NCBI GenBank assembly: GCA_947259095.1
Contig: CAMYLA010000014.1
Location: forward strand, 1 to 60,396
Reading direction: 5' to 3'
Length of the DNA stretch: 60,396 bases
DNA from: an uncultured Acidimicrobiaceae bacterium
GTDB taxonomy: Bacteria; Actinomycetota; Acidimicrobiia; Acidimicrobiales; SZUA-35
Shown: in pieces, positions 8,440-16,473 of the stretch
Numbering within the stretch: the stretch's first letter is position 1
Layout: every line of letters starts with the position of its first letter
The notes under the pieces: generated by a model
Told to the model about the DNA's origin: nothing
Seen by the model: the letters and a program-made list of their open reading frames with translations, nothing else
Database searches by the model: none
Translations under genes and position numbers: made by a program

Positions 8440-8604
8440 ATGCTAGGTGACACCGATCTGACCAACCCGAACGAAGTGGAAGGCTTGCGACGCTCCGTCG
8501 CCATGCTGCCGGCCAATTCCTACGAGCGCATCTTCAGTCGGGAGGAGTCGCTCAAGATCCTGGAGAGCCTCGGCCGGGCGCTCAAGGCGATCGCTCAGGA
8601 GTGA
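8440..8604 (+). CDS. 54-aa putative SOS-induced protein
   Basis: ATG 8440 to TGA 8602-8604; the product begins MLGDTDLTNPNEVEG and ends RALKAIAQE. It has no membrane segment or signal; the second half is a predicted amphipathic helix (SREESLKILESLGRALKAI). There is no Shine-Dalgarno; the -10 TAGGGT places transcription start at or near the A of the ATG, so it is likely leaderless. The perfect LexA box in its promoter suggests a role in the DNA-damage response, for example as a checkpoint or repair accessory peptide. Family not recognised. Confidence 0.65.
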   Translation: MLGDTDLTNPNEVEGLRRSVAMLPANSYERIFSREESLKILESLGRALKAIAQE

Positions 8605-8689
8605 ACGCGGTCGATTCGCCACCGGCGATCGGTTCGAACCAGACGATGAAGCCCAATGCTAGTGCTGTCAGCAGCACGAGTAGATACAT
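8582..8689 (-). CDS. Possible 35-aa hydrophobic peptide, convergent with the SOS ORF
   Basis: On the minus strand an ATG at 8689 opens MYLLVLLTALALGFIVWFEP, then a short polar tail, ending at a TGA (8582-8584). The first 18 residues would form one membrane helix. Its 3' end overlaps the 3' end of the SOS-controlled ORF by 23 bases, so the transcripts would be antisense at their ends. No clear ribosome site is visible. Chance ORFs of this size are common; I list it because hydrophobic micro-peptides near SOS boxes can be toxins. Confidence 0.25.
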   Translation of the reverse strand: MYLLVLLTALALGFIVWFEPIAGGESTAFTPERSP

Positions 8690-8884
8690 CGATTCAAAGA
8701 AAATCGGCAATCGAGATCCGGTCGAGATTACACCGTCACAAGATGGCCCTGGCGTGCCCATGACGCCTGAGTAAAACCACCGGGTACGTATCTTTCCTGG
8801 TCGTCGACCCGTTGCGGCGCGTTAGCGTTGCAACACGGGGCGACACCCGTGGCCAGCAACTGGCGGGTATCGGAGGCGATGGAC
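8690..8884. other. Intergenic region upstream of the sigma factor
   Basis: About 195 bases without a gene. It is slightly richer in A and T than its surroundings. GTTGCAAC at 8825-8832 is an 8-bp palindrome and GGAGG at 8872-8876 is the ribosome binding site for the sigma-factor gene. I see no convincing ECF-type autoregulated promoter. Confidence 0.4.
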
Positions 8885-9445
8885 ATGGGATCGGAGCATG
8901 CGACGACGTCGGCGACCGAGTTGGCGTTGGCCTGCCGGTCCGGGGACGCCGAGGCATGGGACCTCCTGCTCGATCGCTACGAGCGGCTTGTCTTCGCCAT
9001 TGCCATGCGTGAAGGACTGTCCAGCGACGATGCCGCAGACGTGACCCAGACCACGTTCGAGGCCCTGCTCACCCAACTCGATCGCATCCGTGACGACGAG
9101 CGGATCGCCTACTGGCTGATGACGGTGGCCAGGCGCCAGGCGTGGCGGGTCCGCGACGATCGGGCCCGACAGCGGGCGGACGAGACGATCACCGTCGCCG
9201 GTGACGGCTCGATGGTCGATCCGATCTCCGATCACAACACCGTCATGTGGGTCTACCACGGGTTGTCGAAACTCGACGGGCTGTGCCGGGAGCTGATCAC
9301 CGCGCTGTACTTCGATCCCGAGAGCCCCTCCTACGCCGAGGTGGCCTCCCGTTTCGGTCGACCGGTCGGCAGCATCGGTCCGACGAGGGCCCGGTGCCTG
9401 ACGAAGCTTCGCACGTTGCTCGGCGAGGTGAACTGGAATGAGTGA
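8885..9445 (+). CDS. ECF-like sigma-70 family RNA polymerase sigma factor
   Basis: 186 aa from ATG 8885, preferred to the ATG at 8879 because GGAGG lies 8 bases upstream. Region 2 is seen in DLLLDRYERLVFAIAMREGLSSDDAADVTQTTFEALL with the WLMTVARRQAWR core-binding/-10 helix; region 4 in SYAEVASRFGRPVGSIGPTRARCLTKL. Region 3 is missing, as in group IV factors. It overlaps by 8 bases the gene that probably controls it and heads a four-gene unit with a CHAT protease and a subtilase. Confidence 0.9.
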   Translation: MGSEHATTSATELALACRSGDAEAWDLLLDRYERLVFAIAMREGLSSDDAADVTQTTFEALLTQLDRIRDDERIAYWLMTVARRQAWRVRDDRARQRADETITVAGDGSMVDPISDHNTVMWVYHGLSKLDGLCRELITALYFDPESPSYAEVASRFGRPVGSIGPTRARCLTKLRTLLGEVNWNE

Positions 9446-10106
9446 GGATCCGATGGCGGATTCGGGATCGGAGCGCCCGCCGTCATTCGCCAGGTTGGCC
9501 GACTGGGTCGATGGTCGGCTGACCAGGGGTGATGCCTCGAACATGGATGGGCGCGTCCAGCGGGCCGGCACGGAGACGGCCGATGCGGTTGCCTGGCTCA
9601 GAGGATTCGCACGGTTCGGCAGGCGGAACCCGCTACCGGCGCCACCGCCGATCGTCCGTCAGCGCCTGCGCCAATCGTTTGAGCGCCATCACGGACGGGC
9701 TCCGGAAACGGTTCGCCTCACCGCTGCACTCTCGTTCGACAGTCGAGATGATGTGGTGTTGTCCGGGGTCCGAGGGGGCTTCGAGATCGACGAGGGGTAC
9801 CACCTGGCCTTCGCCGCCGAATCGTTCGGGGTGTTGGTCGATGTGCTGCCCCGCGAGATGGGCGGCGGCGGAGCCACGGCAACGGCGGCGGTGCGGCTCG
9901 ACGGTCAGGTGCTCACCGCCGACCCCCACGCCCCGGTGTGGAGCGCAACGATCGAGCACCCCGGCGGGACCATGACCGACATCAGCGGCGACCGTGACGG
10001 GTGCTTTGCGGTCGACAACGTGCCGATGGACGCCACCCGCCTCCTGCTGTCGAACGGGGTGACCGAGATCGAGATCATTCGGCCGCTCGGTGACCCGGGG
10101 TACTGA
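9438..10106 (+). CDS. Putative anti-sigma / carboxypeptidase-like partner of the ECF factor
   Basis: 222 aa, ATG overlapping the sigma gene. The N-terminal part (RLADWVDGRLTRGDASNMDGRV, then ADAVAWLRGFARF) looks like the helical sigma-binding domain of anti-sigma factors. The C-terminal 120 residues are beta-rich and end in a carboxypeptidase-regulatory-like strand pattern (DISGDRDGCFAVDNVPMDATRLLL). There is no membrane helix, so it would act in the cytoplasm. Proteins of this shape accompany TPR-CHAT genes in other actinobacteria as far as I recall; the sigma-regulating role is inferred from position. Confidence 0.55.
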   Translation: MSEDPMADSGSERPPSFARLADWVDGRLTRGDASNMDGRVQRAGTETADAVAWLRGFARFGRRNPLPAPPPIVRQRLRQSFERHHGRAPETVRLTAALSFDSRDDVVLSGVRGGFEIDEGYHLAFAAESFGVLVDVLPREMGGGGATATAAVRLDGQVLTADPHAPVWSATIEHPGGTMTDISGDRDGCFAVDNVPMDATRLLLSNGVTEIEIIRPLGDPGY

Positions 10107-10110
10107 ACGA

Positions 10111-12996
10111 ATGGCCCCGGAACGAGCGGACGACCAGACACGGCTCGATGATCTGGAGCGCATGATCAATGGTCTGACCATCGAAGCGGCCAGCCACCGT
10201 CTCCTGCCCGAGACGACATCGGGCGGTGAGGTCATCGTCCGGGACCTGTTGGCGATCGCATCGAGACGAGCACAGTCCGACGCCCCGACCGCCCACCATG
10301 CGCTCGACGTCGGCGACCGTCTCGCCGTCGATGTCGGCTGTGCCGATGCGCTCCCGCAGTCGATGTACGTCCGAGCTCGGCTGGTGTTGAACAACGGTGG
10401 CCCAGATGAGGCGCTGGCCTTGATCGCCGACGCCAGGGCGGCATGGCTGGCGCTCGATCGACCGCTCGACGCCTATCGAACCGATCTCGGTCGGATGCAC
10501 GTGCTCGATGATCTCGGCCGCCATGGCGAGGCGGTGACCGTCGCCGGCGATCTGCTCGAAGAACTCGGGCGGTTGGACAGAACCGAGCTCGAACCCGACG
10601 CCGTCGACCAGCTCCGCTGGATCATGGCTGCGGCCAATGAGAATCTGGGCGTGGCCTGCGGATTCACCGGTCAGCATCGGCGGGCCCTCGAGGCCTACGA
10701 GGTGGCCGAGGCCGGCTACCTGGAAATCGGCGGCTCCGATGACATGGCCAGATGCAGGGCCAACCGGGGAGTCGAACTGGTGGCCATTGGCCGGGCGGTG
10801 GAGGGCCTCGAAGTCCTCCAGTCCGCGGCATCGATGTTCGATGAACTCGATGATCGGCTGAGCTACGCCCAGTGCCTGGGCCATGTGGCCGATGCCGAAC
10901 TCCTGCTCGGGCTGTATGCCGCCGCCCTGACCCGCTACGAACGGGCCAGAACCCTGCTCGACGACCTGGAGGCCAGGACCGAGGCCTGTCGCATCCGGCT
11001 GCGGACCATCCGGGCCTACCTGGCGCTCAATCTGGTCGACGAGGCCGAGGTCCTGGCCACCCAGACCGAGCTGGCATTGCAGGAGTTGTCGCTCCGCCAT
11101 GATCTGGCCGAGGCCCGCTGGCTCGGCGGCGTTGCCACCCTGCGGGCCGGGCGGGCCGAAGCGGCGCTCGGATGGTTGGAGAGCGCCGCCGAGGGTGCGA
11201 TCGACAGCGACGACCCCCCACTGCTGGTCAAGGTCCTGCTGGCCCGGAGCGAAGCCCTCGAGGCGGTCGAAGACCACGCGGGGGCACTGGAGGCTGCCCG
11301 CCAGGCCTTGACGGTCGTCCAGGAGGACAGCTGGCCGACCGAGGAGTTGCACGTGCGGTTGCGGCTGGCCCAACTGCTTCACGATGTCGAGTCCGTCGAC
11401 AGCCACCTTCGCCGAGCCGAACGGCTGGCTGACGACCTCGGGCTGCCCCATCTCCGATACCCGGTGTTGTTGGAGCTCGGTCGGCACCGGCGGCGGCAGG
11501 GCATCGATGCCGAGGCCCGCCGACGGCTTCGGGAAGCGGTCGACGTCGTCGAGGGGTTGCGGGGGCTCATCCCCGACGAAGCGGTCAGGACCAGCTATCT
11601 CGAGGGCCGGACCGCAGCCCACGTCGATCTGATGTCGATGCTGATCGACGCCGGTGGAGCCGAGGATGCAGCGGCGGCTTTCGACCTTGCCGAGGCCTCG
11701 AAGTCCCGCACGCTGGCCGACATCCTGGCCGGCGTTGTCCAGCCCGGCGACCGCTCCGTGGAAGGGCCGTCGCAATCGGCGCTGCGCCGGTACGAGGCCG
11801 ATCTCCACGCCGCCTACAGCGCCCTGGTTGGCGGCGGGCCCACCATGGCCGGGGCCCGGAGGCGGGCGGTCCACGATCGAGCCATCGAGCTGGAGCGGGC
11901 GATTCGTCTGGCCCACCTCCAGGCAACCACCGATCCAGGCCGGTCCGGGGTCGCCGACGCCGAGTCGGCGATCGTCCGCCCGGCGGTGGGGGAACAGGTG
12001 ATCGCCTACCATGTCGTCGGCGACCGGATCGTCGCTTTCGTCTGGGTCGGCGGCGAGTTGGATGTCGTGTTCCTCGATCGATCGGTCGAGGAAGTCGCGG
12101 AGCTGGTGGCGCAATGGGAGCGGGCGAGACGGCGGTTCGAGATCGCCGATCACCTGGGGTCCGGTGGAGCCGAGCAGCTGGTGGCCAATGCCACCGATGT
12201 CCTCGGCCACCTCTGGACTGCGATCGTCGCCCCTCTCGCCCCCTTGCTCGACCCGGAAGACGATGACCTCCTGATCATTCCCCACGGTCCACTCCACGGG
12301 GTGCCGTTCCACGCCCTGGTGGGACCGGACGGCCCGGTGGCCGCCGACCGCACCATCACCCTGGCCCCCAGCTACTCGGTGGCAGCCCGCCTCCGCTCGA
12401 CCGAGCCGTTCGAGCGGGCCGGCCGGTCCCTGGTGGTCGGCGTACCCGATGAGTCGGCACCGGCGGTGGCGGCCGAGGCGGCCCATGTCGCAGCCGTCCT
12501 CCCCGGGGCCGAGCTGCTCCTCGGCGACGAGGCCACCATCGCCAACCTGTCGGCCGGAACCGGTAGCCCGCTGGATGTGCTGCACCTCGCCTGTCATGGG
12601 CTCCATCGTGCTCGTAACCCGATGTTCTCGGCGCTGAAGCTGGCCGATGGTTGGCTGACGGCCACAGATGTGCTTGGGCTCCGGTTGCAGGGCACGTTGG
12701 TGGTCCTGAGCGCCTGCGAGACCGGGCGGCACAGCGGTTCCGGATCCCAGGACGAGTCGATCGGGCTGGCTCGATCGTTCCTGGCCGCCGGGGCAAGGGC
12801 GGTCGTGGTGAGCCTGTGGTTGGCAGACGACAAGGTGACCGAGCTGCTGATGGACGCGTTCTACCGCGAACTGGAGGCCGGGCGATCGCCTGCGGCAGCC
12901 CTCCGGGCGGCGCAGTTGCTCGTCGCCAGAGATCATTCCCATCCTGCAGCGTGGGCACCGTTCGTGATCCAAGCTGCCGGCAAAGGAGAAACATGA
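10111..12996 (+). CDS. TPR-CHAT protein (caspase-like protease)
   Basis: 961 aa from ATG 10111, five bases after the preceding stop. Residues about 50-520 are a chain of tetratricopeptide-like helix pairs (repeated A..Y..A and ALE..A patterns). From about 600 to the end is a CHAT domain: LLIIPHGPLHGVPFHALVG, then LACHGLHRARNP with catalytic His829, and VLSACETG with catalytic Cys869, ending AWAPFVIQAAG. CHAT domains are clan-CD proteases related to caspases and separases, commonly used in bacterial death or defence pathways. Its stop overlaps the subtilase start (ATGA), so both proteases should be made together. The target is unknown. Confidence 0.9.
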   Translation: MAPERADDQTRLDDLERMINGLTIEAASHRLLPETTSGGEVIVRDLLAIASRRAQSDAPTAHHALDVGDRLAVDVGCADALPQSMYVRARLVLNNGGPDEALALIADARAAWLALDRPLDAYRTDLGRMHVLDDLGRHGEAVTVAGDLLEELGRLDRTELEPDAVDQLRWIMAAANENLGVACGFTGQHRRALEAYEVAEAGYLEIGGSDDMARCRANRGVELVAIGRAVEGLEVLQSAASMFDELDDRLSYAQCLGHVADAELLLGLYAAALTRYERARTLLDDLEARTEACRIRLRTIRAYLALNLVDEAEVLATQTELALQELSLRHDLAEARWLGGVATLRAGRAEAALGWLESAAEGAIDSDDPPLLVKVLLARSEALEAVEDHAGALEAARQALTVVQEDSWPTEELHVRLRLAQLLHDVESVDSHLRRAERLADDLGLPHLRYPVLLELGRHRRRQGIDAEARRRLREAVDVVEGLRGLIPDEAVRTSYLEGRTAAHVDLMSMLIDAGGAEDAAAAFDLAEASKSRTLADILAGVVQPGDRSVEGPSQSALRRYEADLHAAYSALVGGGPTMAGARRRAVHDRAIELERAIRLAHLQATTDPGRSGVADAESAIVRPAVGEQVIAYHVVGDRIVAFVWVGGELDVVFLDRSVEEVAELVAQWERARRRFEIADHLGSGGAEQLVANATDVLGHLWTAIVAPLAPLLDPEDDDLLIIPHGPLHGVPFHALVGPDGPVAADRTITLAPSYSVAARLRSTEPFERAGRSLVVGVPDESAPAVAAEAAHVAAVLPGAELLLGDEATIANLSAGTGSPLDVLHLACHGLHRARNPMFSALKLADGWLTATDVLGLRLQGTLVVLSACETGRHSGSGSQDESIGLARSFLAAGARAVVVSLWLADDKVTELLMDAFYRELEAGRSPAAALRAAQLLVARDHSHPAAWAPFVIQAAGKGET

Positions 12997-14240
12997 GAGT
13001 ACCCCCGGTGTCGAAGCGAGTTGTGAAGCTGGGTCTGGCGGTGGCGGTGGGTCTCGGTGTCACCGCCTCCTCCGTCGTCCCGGTCGCGGCCAAGGCAAAG
13101 GACGAGTACGGCCCGATCGTGGTCAAGCTGGCCGATGGCGCCGACCCGCAGGCCGTCGCACAGCAGGCCGGCGTCGCCGACGCCGAACCGCTGGTTGCCT
13201 CCCGGGGCCTGTACGTCCTCGACGTCACGGCAGAGAGCCGCAAGTCGAAGGACCTTGCCAAGGATCTGGCCAAGCGGGGGGACACCACCTGGGCCGAGCC
13301 CGCAGCCGGCGAAGGCCAGGTCGAGGATGATCGGTTCCATGCCTGGCCGGATGGCCAACCGGGCCAACCGAGCACCGATCCGGAGAGCTGGCTCCACCAG
13401 CCGAGTCTGGAGTTCCTCCGGCTCGACGAGATCCACCGGGTGGCCGACGGGTCGGGGGTGACCATTGCCCTGCTCGACACCGGTGCCGATCTCGATCACC
13501 CTGCGTTGGCCGAACACCTCGGCGTCGCCGGTCGCCACTACGACTTCATCGACGATGACGCTCACCCGATGGAGGAGGCGAACGGCATCGACGACGACGG
13601 CAACGGTCAGGTCGACGAGTCGTTCGGTCACGGAACCCACACCGCCGGCCTGCTGGCGCTCGTCGCCCCGGAGGCCGAGCTGCTGATCTACCGGGTCCTC
13701 GATGATGACGGCGACGGCAATCCCTACGTGGTGGCCGAGGCCATCAACGAAGCGGTGGCGGCCGGGGCCGACGTGATCAGCATGAGCTTCGGCATGGACG
13801 GCAAGACCAAGTCGAAGGTGCTGAAGGAGGCGTTCAAGGACGCAGCAAAGGCGGATGTGGTGATCGTGGCCGCGGTCGGCAACAACGGTGACGACGGCGA
13901 TCGGTTCCCTGCCGGGGAGAAGGACGTGATCGGGGTTGCGGCAACCGCCGATGGCAAAGACCTCCTGGCCCGGTTCTCCAACCACGGGAAACGGGCCCTG
14001 GTCGCCGCCCCGGGTGTCGACATCGTCAGCACCCTGCCAGGCGGCGGTTTCGGGGCCTGGAGCGGCACCTCGATGGCAGCGCCGATCGTGGCCGGCCAGG
14101 CCGCCCTGATTCGTGACCACCGGCCGGAGCTGAAGGCCAAGAAGGTCCGCGATGCCATCGGCAAGTCGGCTCGCAAGCTGCGGGGCAAGCGCAAGGTCGA
14201 CAAAGGTGCGATCGACATCTTCGCCAGCTTCGACGAGTGA
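12993..14240 (+). CDS. Secreted subtilisin-like serine protease (S8)
   Basis: 415 aa, ATG 12993 with AAAGGAG upstream and ATGA overlap with the CHAT gene. A Sec signal (VKLGLAVAVGLGVTASSVVPVAA) is followed by an inhibitor-I9-like propeptide (about 40-105). The catalytic triad is Asp162 (LLDTGADLDHP), His213 (GHGTHTAGL) and Ser360 (GTSMAAPIVAG), with oxyanion Asn in VGNNG. Asp-rich loops (NGIDDDGNGQVDE, DDDGDGN) probably bind calcium. The C-terminus is Lys/Arg-rich. Secretion separates it from the cytoplasmic CHAT protease made from the same mRNA. Confidence 0.9.
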   Translation: MRVPPVSKRVVKLGLAVAVGLGVTASSVVPVAAKAKDEYGPIVVKLADGADPQAVAQQAGVADAEPLVASRGLYVLDVTAESRKSKDLAKDLAKRGDTTWAEPAAGEGQVEDDRFHAWPDGQPGQPSTDPESWLHQPSLEFLRLDEIHRVADGSGVTIALLDTGADLDHPALAEHLGVAGRHYDFIDDDAHPMEEANGIDDDGNGQVDESFGHGTHTAGLLALVAPEAELLIYRVLDDDGDGNPYVVAEAINEAVAAGADVISMSFGMDGKTKSKVLKEAFKDAAKADVVIVAAVGNNGDDGDRFPAGEKDVIGVAATADGKDLLARFSNHGKRALVAAPGVDIVSTLPGGGFGAWSGTSMAAPIVAGQAALIRDHRPELKAKKVRDAIGKSARKLRGKRKVDKGAIDIFASFDE

Positions 14241-14275
14241 TAGCGGCGGCCTTCACCCCATTCGGCTCCTTCCGG

Positions 14276-14281
14276 TACATT
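14276..14281 (+). promoter_or_regulatory. -10 element of a leaderless promoter
   Basis: TACATT nine bases before the ATG at 14291, with no ribosome site in between, fits an actinobacterial TANNNT -10 for a near-leaderless transcript. Confidence 0.35.
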
Positions 14282-14290
14282 GGGCCCCAC

Positions 14291-14458
14291 ATGGGAAAGC
14301 AACGGGTGCGGATCTTGATGTGGGTGCTGTCGGCCGTGGCGCTGGTCGTCGGTTTCTACGTCGGGTTCAACATCGACGCCGAGGTCGGTGCCTTCCTCTG
14401 GGTGGCCTCTGCGGTGCTGGCGCTGGCCCCGTTCGCCACCCATCGCAATCCGGCGTGA
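14291..14458 (+). CDS. Small two-helix membrane protein
   Basis: 55 aa from ATG 14291; a longer frame from the GTG at 14237 would overlap the subtilase stop but adds residues unlike a membrane protein's N-terminus. Two transmembrane helices (VRILMWVLSAVALVVGFYVG and FLWVASAVLALAPFA) flank a short acidic loop (FNIDAEVG). The family is unknown; proteins of this shape are common in actinobacteria next to housekeeping genes. Confidence 0.6.
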   Translation: MGKQRVRILMWVLSAVALVVGFYVGFNIDAEVGAFLWVASAVLALAPFATHRNPA

Positions 14459-14482
14459 CGGCCCCACCGGCTGCCGGCCCGC

Positions 14483-14668
14483 TCAGGGCGCCGGATCGGG
14501 CAGGATCACCGCCTGGGCCACGATCGTGGTGGCCTGCTCGGGATCGAAGCTGAGGGCGGGGGAGCCGTACAGCACGTACCCCTCGTCGAGGGCGTCGGCC
14601 ACCCGCGCGCAGAACTCGTGGGTGTCGGGACCGGTCAACACCCGGTAGCGAAGTCTGTCGGAAGTCAC
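14483..14668 (-). CDS. DUF1737 domain protein
   Basis: 61 aa from GTG 14668, preferred because AAAGGAG lies five bases upstream; the TTG at 14686 would put the ribosome site inside the gene. YRVLTGPDTHEFCARVADALDEGYVLYGSPALSFD is the DUF1737 pattern (a short beta-alpha-beta unit found as a stand-alone protein). Function unknown. Divergent from the rhodanese gene, with 106 bases between starts. Confidence 0.8.
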   Translation of the reverse strand: MTSDRLRYRVLTGPDTHEFCARVADALDEGYVLYGSPALSFDPEQATTIVAQAVILPDPAP

Positions 14669-14774
14669 GGCATCTCCTTTGGTCAACCGGGTAGTCTATT
14701 TCCGACAAACCCGATCAGAGTGGTCGGGAACCGGGCGATCCTGGCCCGGTGGGGAACCAACCGGGGGAACGGTC

Positions 14775-15176
14775 ATGCCGCATTCCGAGATCTCACTGGA
14801 CGAGGCATGGTCGATACTGACCGATGATGCCGATGCCACCCTCATCGATGTCCGGACCACCGCCGAGTGGAACTTCGTCGGACTGCCAGACCTGGCGTCG
14901 CTGGGGAGGGAGGTCAGGTTGGCGGAGTGGACCCGATTCCCCGACGGATCCCCGAATGACCAGTTCGTCGAACAGGCAACCACCGGCCTGGAACCCCAGC
15001 AGCCGATGCTGCTCATCTGCCGTTCGGGAGCCCGGTCCCGGGCTGCCGCCCAGCGACTGGAGGCGGCCGGCTTCCCAAACGTGTACAACGTCACCGCCGG
15101 TTTCGAGGGCGACCTCGACGCAAACGGTCATCGCCACGGCGGCTGGAAGGAGCGGCTGCCATGGCACCAGAGCTGA
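14775..15176 (+). CDS. Rhodanese-like sulfurtransferase
   Basis: 133 aa from ATG 14775. One rhodanese domain: TLIDVRTTAEWNFVGLPDL at the N-terminus and the active loop CRSGARS with the sulfur-carrying Cys, then AAQRLEAAGFPNVYNVTAGFEGD. The family moves sulfane sulfur. It overlaps metZ by 16 bases; rhodanese-MetZ pairs are widespread and suggest that the sulfurtransferase helps supply or dispose of sulfide for homocysteine synthesis. Confidence 0.9.
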   Translation: MPHSEISLDEAWSILTDDADATLIDVRTTAEWNFVGLPDLASLGREVRLAEWTRFPDGSPNDQFVEQATTGLEPQQPMLLICRSGARSRAAAQRLEAAGFPNVYNVTAGFEGDLDANGHRHGGWKERLPWHQS

Positions 15177-16429
15177 GCGGCGAAAAGGCCGAGCACCGGG
15201 GCCGAAACGGCACCGACCCCGGTACCGACACCGGGCCGGACTCGGCCGCCGGGTCGGCCCCGACCGACGGATTCGAGGAGGCGACGCTGCTGATCCGGGG
15301 CGGCCTGCAGCGCTCGCCGTTCGACGAGACCGCCGAGGCCATCTACCCCACGTCCGGTTACGTGTACGGATCGGCGGCCGAAGCCGAGGCGGCGTTCGCC
15401 GGTGAACACGATCGCTACATCTATTCCCGTTACGGGAATCCGACCGTCTCGGTGTTCGAGGAACGGCTGCGGCTGCTGGAGGGGGCCGAAGCCTGCATGG
15501 CGACCGCCAGCGGTATGGCCGCGGTATTCGCCTCGTTGGCCAGCATGGTCGGCGCCGGCGACCGGGTGGTCGGATCGCGGGCGTTGTTCGGGTCCTGCCA
15601 TGTGATCCTCGACGAGATCCTGCCCCGGCTCGGGGTCGACACCACCCTGGTCGACGGCACCTCGCTCAACGCCTGGGAGCAGGCCCTGGCCGCCGGCGCG
15701 GTGGCGGTGTTCCTCGAGACCCCGTCCAATCCCGGGTTGGAGGTGATCGATCTCGCCGCAGTTGCGGAGATGGCCCACGCCGCCGGGGCAATGGTGATCG
15801 TGGACAACGTGTTCGCCAGTCCGGTGCTGCAGAAGCCGCTGGAGCTGGGGGCGGACATCGTGGTGTATTCGGCGACGAAACACATCGACGGGCAGGGTCG
15901 GACCCTCGGCGGCGCAGTGCTCGGTCCCTCGAGCTACATCGACGAGACGCTGATGTCGTTCCTCCGCCATACCGGGCCGAGCCTCAGCCCGTTCAACGCC
16001 TGGGTGCTGGTCAAGGGTCTGGAGACGATCCGTCTTCGGGTCGAGGCGTCGACCCGGGCCGCCGAGGACCTGGCCCGCCGGCTGGAAGGAGACCGTCGGG
16101 TGCAGCGGGTACGCCACCCCGACCTCGAGTCACACCCCCAGCACGATCTGGCCAAGCGCCAGATGAGCGCCGGTGGCACCATCTTGACCATCGACCTCCA
16201 GGCCAAGGAGAACGCCTTCCGGTTCCTCGACCGGTTGCAGCTGTTCGACATCTCCAACAACGTTGGTGACTCCAAGAGCCTGGTCACCCATCCGGCCACC
16301 ACGACCCACCGGCGGCTGCCGCCCGAGGCCCGCCGGGCGGTCGGCATCGGCGACGGCATGGTCCGGCTCTCGATCGGGCTGGAGTCGGTCGAGGACCTGT
16401 ATCGGGATCTCGACCAGGCTCTGGGCTGA
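15161..16429 (+). CDS. metZ: O-succinylhomoserine sulfhydrylase
   Basis: 422 aa. Cys/Met-metabolism PLP enzyme: SRYGNPTVSVFEERL, ATASGMAAVFASLASMV, VIVDNVFASPVLQKPLELGADIVVYSATKHIDGQGR with the Schiff-base Lys, and a C-terminal VRLSIGLESVEDL. It makes homocysteine from O-succinylhomoserine and sulfide in the methionine pathway. The first 35 residues are a low-complexity, Gly/Asp-rich extension not usual for the family. The overlap with the rhodanese gene points to an operon. MetZ is chosen over MetB or MetY because of length and the rhodanese neighbour. Confidence 0.85.
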   Translation: MAPELSGEKAEHRGRNGTDPGTDTGPDSAAGSAPTDGFEEATLLIRGGLQRSPFDETAEAIYPTSGYVYGSAAEAEAAFAGEHDRYIYSRYGNPTVSVFEERLRLLEGAEACMATASGMAAVFASLASMVGAGDRVVGSRALFGSCHVILDEILPRLGVDTTLVDGTSLNAWEQALAAGAVAVFLETPSNPGLEVIDLAAVAEMAHAAGAMVIVDNVFASPVLQKPLELGADIVVYSATKHIDGQGRTLGGAVLGPSSYIDETLMSFLRHTGPSLSPFNAWVLVKGLETIRLRVEASTRAAEDLARRLEGDRRVQRVRHPDLESHPQHDLAKRQMSAGGTILTIDLQAKENAFRFLDRLQLFDISNNVGDSKSLVTHPATTTHRRLPPEARRAVGIGDGMVRLSIGLESVEDLYRDLDQALG

Positions 16430-16430
16430 A

Positions 16431-16457
16431 GACCGACCGCAGTCGATGCGGTGGGTC
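16431..16457. terminator. Terminator-like hairpin between convergent genes
   Basis: GACCGACCGCA (16431-16441) and TGCGGTGGGTC (16447-16457) form an 11-base stem with one G-G mismatch and loop GTCGA. It sits directly after the metZ stop and before the stop of the converging VOC gene. Confidence 0.55.
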
Positions 16458-16473
16458 GGGGGTGGGCGTTGGG

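Noticed and set aside
8631..8640. GGTTCGAACC palindrome as a second SOS box
   Set aside because: The LexA consensus is CGAAC-N4-GTTCG; this site has the half sites in the opposite order without spacing and lies at the end of the ORF, not in a promoter.
10075..12972. 965-codon open frame on the minus strand opposite the TPR-CHAT gene
   Set aside because: It mirrors the plus-strand gene, which has clear TPR and CHAT motifs; long antisense frames are expected in very GC-rich DNA. The antisense product has no known domain and is rich in Gly, Gln and Arg.
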